From contig NZ_JACDNS010000003.1 in assembly GCF_017656495.1 (NCBI RefSeq), forward strand, positions 98,669 to 162,668: a stretch of DNA of 64,000 nucleotides. The letters run 5' to 3'. The position numbers and the translations under genes were made by a program. The notes beneath the pieces are model-generated. The model worked only from the letters and a program-made list of their open reading frames with translations. It had not been told where the DNA came from and did no database searches. Shown piece by piece: positions 63,830-64,000 of this stretch. Origin of the DNA: Thermococcus sp. Its GTDB lineage: Archaea > Methanobacteriota_B > Thermococci > Thermococcales > Thermococcaceae. Numbering within the stretch: position 1 is the first letter of the stretch; each line of letters opens with the position of its first letter.

Positions 63830-64000
63830 AACTCCTACCTCTAAATGATTTGTCGAAGGAATAGCAAATATCTTTTAGTTAAGCGGGATTGGGATATTAG
63901 TGTGACGGTTTCACTACCAGCTCTTATCTTCTGCCAAGCTTTTTATTTTATAAAATAATTCATCCAAACCTTTTGCCGTATCTGTAAGTGCCCCTGCAAT
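63830..64000. other. Right-edge intergenic DNA
   Basis: 171 AT-rich bases, upstream of the nitrilase gene. Possible promoter elements only (TTTTATTTTATAAAATAATTC near 63942). No gene or repeat is seen before the edge. Confidence 0.5.

Overview
The window is a gene-dense, AT-rich stretch of a hyperthermophilic euryarchaeon of the order Thermococcales (Thermococcus, Pyrococcus or Palaeococcus type; the low GC suggests a low-GC Thermococcus, but this cannot be settled here). The gene set says so directly: tungsten aldehyde:ferredoxin oxidoreductase with its radical-SAM partner, ADP-forming acyl-CoA synthetase next to indolepyruvate ferredoxin oxidoreductase, Asp-ligated ferredoxins, TBP, aMBF1, fibrillarin/Nop5, diphthine and deoxyhypusine synthases, ribose-1,5-bisphosphate isomerase, MptE, KEOPS Cgi121 and a Cdc48-type AAA+ ATPase behind an Hsp20 gene. 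Signals fit: TATA boxes of the AAAGNTTTATA type about 25 bp before short leaders, and Shine-Dalgarno sites of the GGTGAT or GGAGGTG type that repeatedly favour an ATG inside the longest possible reading frame.

Layout. 1-5.2 kb: a co-directional run with a flippase-like membrane protein, a GT4 glycosyltransferase, a creatininase-family hydrolase, two uncharacterised proteins and a PP-loop ATPase. 5.3-9.3 kb: a MIP18/DUF59 protein, three tandem small ferredoxins, nicotinate phosphoribosyltransferase, a flavodoxin and an MBL hydrolase. 9.4-12.5 kb: aor and its radical-SAM partner. 12.6-14.3 kb: tRNA-Arg, dphB, tRNA-Val, a 266-bp MITE-like element, a 47-residue C2H2 zinc-finger gene and a candidate C/D box sRNA. 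14.2-16.0 kb: a membrane-spanning one-component regulator and an MBL hydrolase. 16.3-20.2 kb: the aryl-CoA operon acdA-iorA-iorB. 20.2-24.9 kb: a deacetylase, TBP, DUF505 protein, DUF356-like protein and aMBF1. 25.5-28.1 kb: mevalonate entry (HMG-CoA synthase, acetoacetyl-CoA thiolase, DUF35 bridge protein). 29.6-31.6 kb: Nop5-fibrillarin. 31.6-35.3 kb: R15P isomerase, an aminotransferase, a GC-rich structured intergenic element and deoxyhypusine synthase. 35.4-39.1 kb: a KaiC-type ATPase with two companions, an orphan protein and an MBL nuclease. 39.2-43.2 kb: methylmalonyl-CoA mutase large subunit and a regulator-pyrF-PUA-ribL operon. 43.2-46.5 kb: a ParA/partner, FtsZ, ribbon-helix-helix and Cgi121 block. 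46.6-51.8 kb: aminotransferases, transporters and an MTHFS-like protein. 51.8-55.1 kb: tRNA-Gly and tRNA-Phe, then hsp20 with a Phr-type operator and cdc48. 55.2-64 kb: small ORF, JAMM peptidase, MobB, LSm protein, a paralogue of the 3.7-kb gene, MptE, a secreted DUF2341 protein, Mut7-C RNase, MBL hydrolase, a degenerate RecA/KaiC-like protein, a dual-specificity phosphatase and a nitrilase-family hydrolase.

How it works together: the metabolic core is peptide fermentation. Aminotransferases make 2-oxo acids, IorAB and AOR oxidise them or their aldehydes with ferredoxin as acceptor, and the acyl-CoA synthetase saves the thioester energy as ATP. The rest is mainly information processing (RNA modification, translation-factor modification, transcription) and chromosome segregation/division.

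The observations most worth following are: the MITE-like element with 32-bp imperfect terminal inverted repeats next to tRNA-Val; the transmembrane cell-wall-binding-repeat/winged-helix regulator; the KaiC gene with a Walker-less companion; the two-member uncharacterised family at 3.7 and 56.9 kb; the ParA-partner-FtsZ-RHH block; a tRNA-Arg(CCG) with C33; and several small genes and RNA candidates too short for ordinary gene calling. No CRISPR array, complete insertion sequence or prophage is visible.
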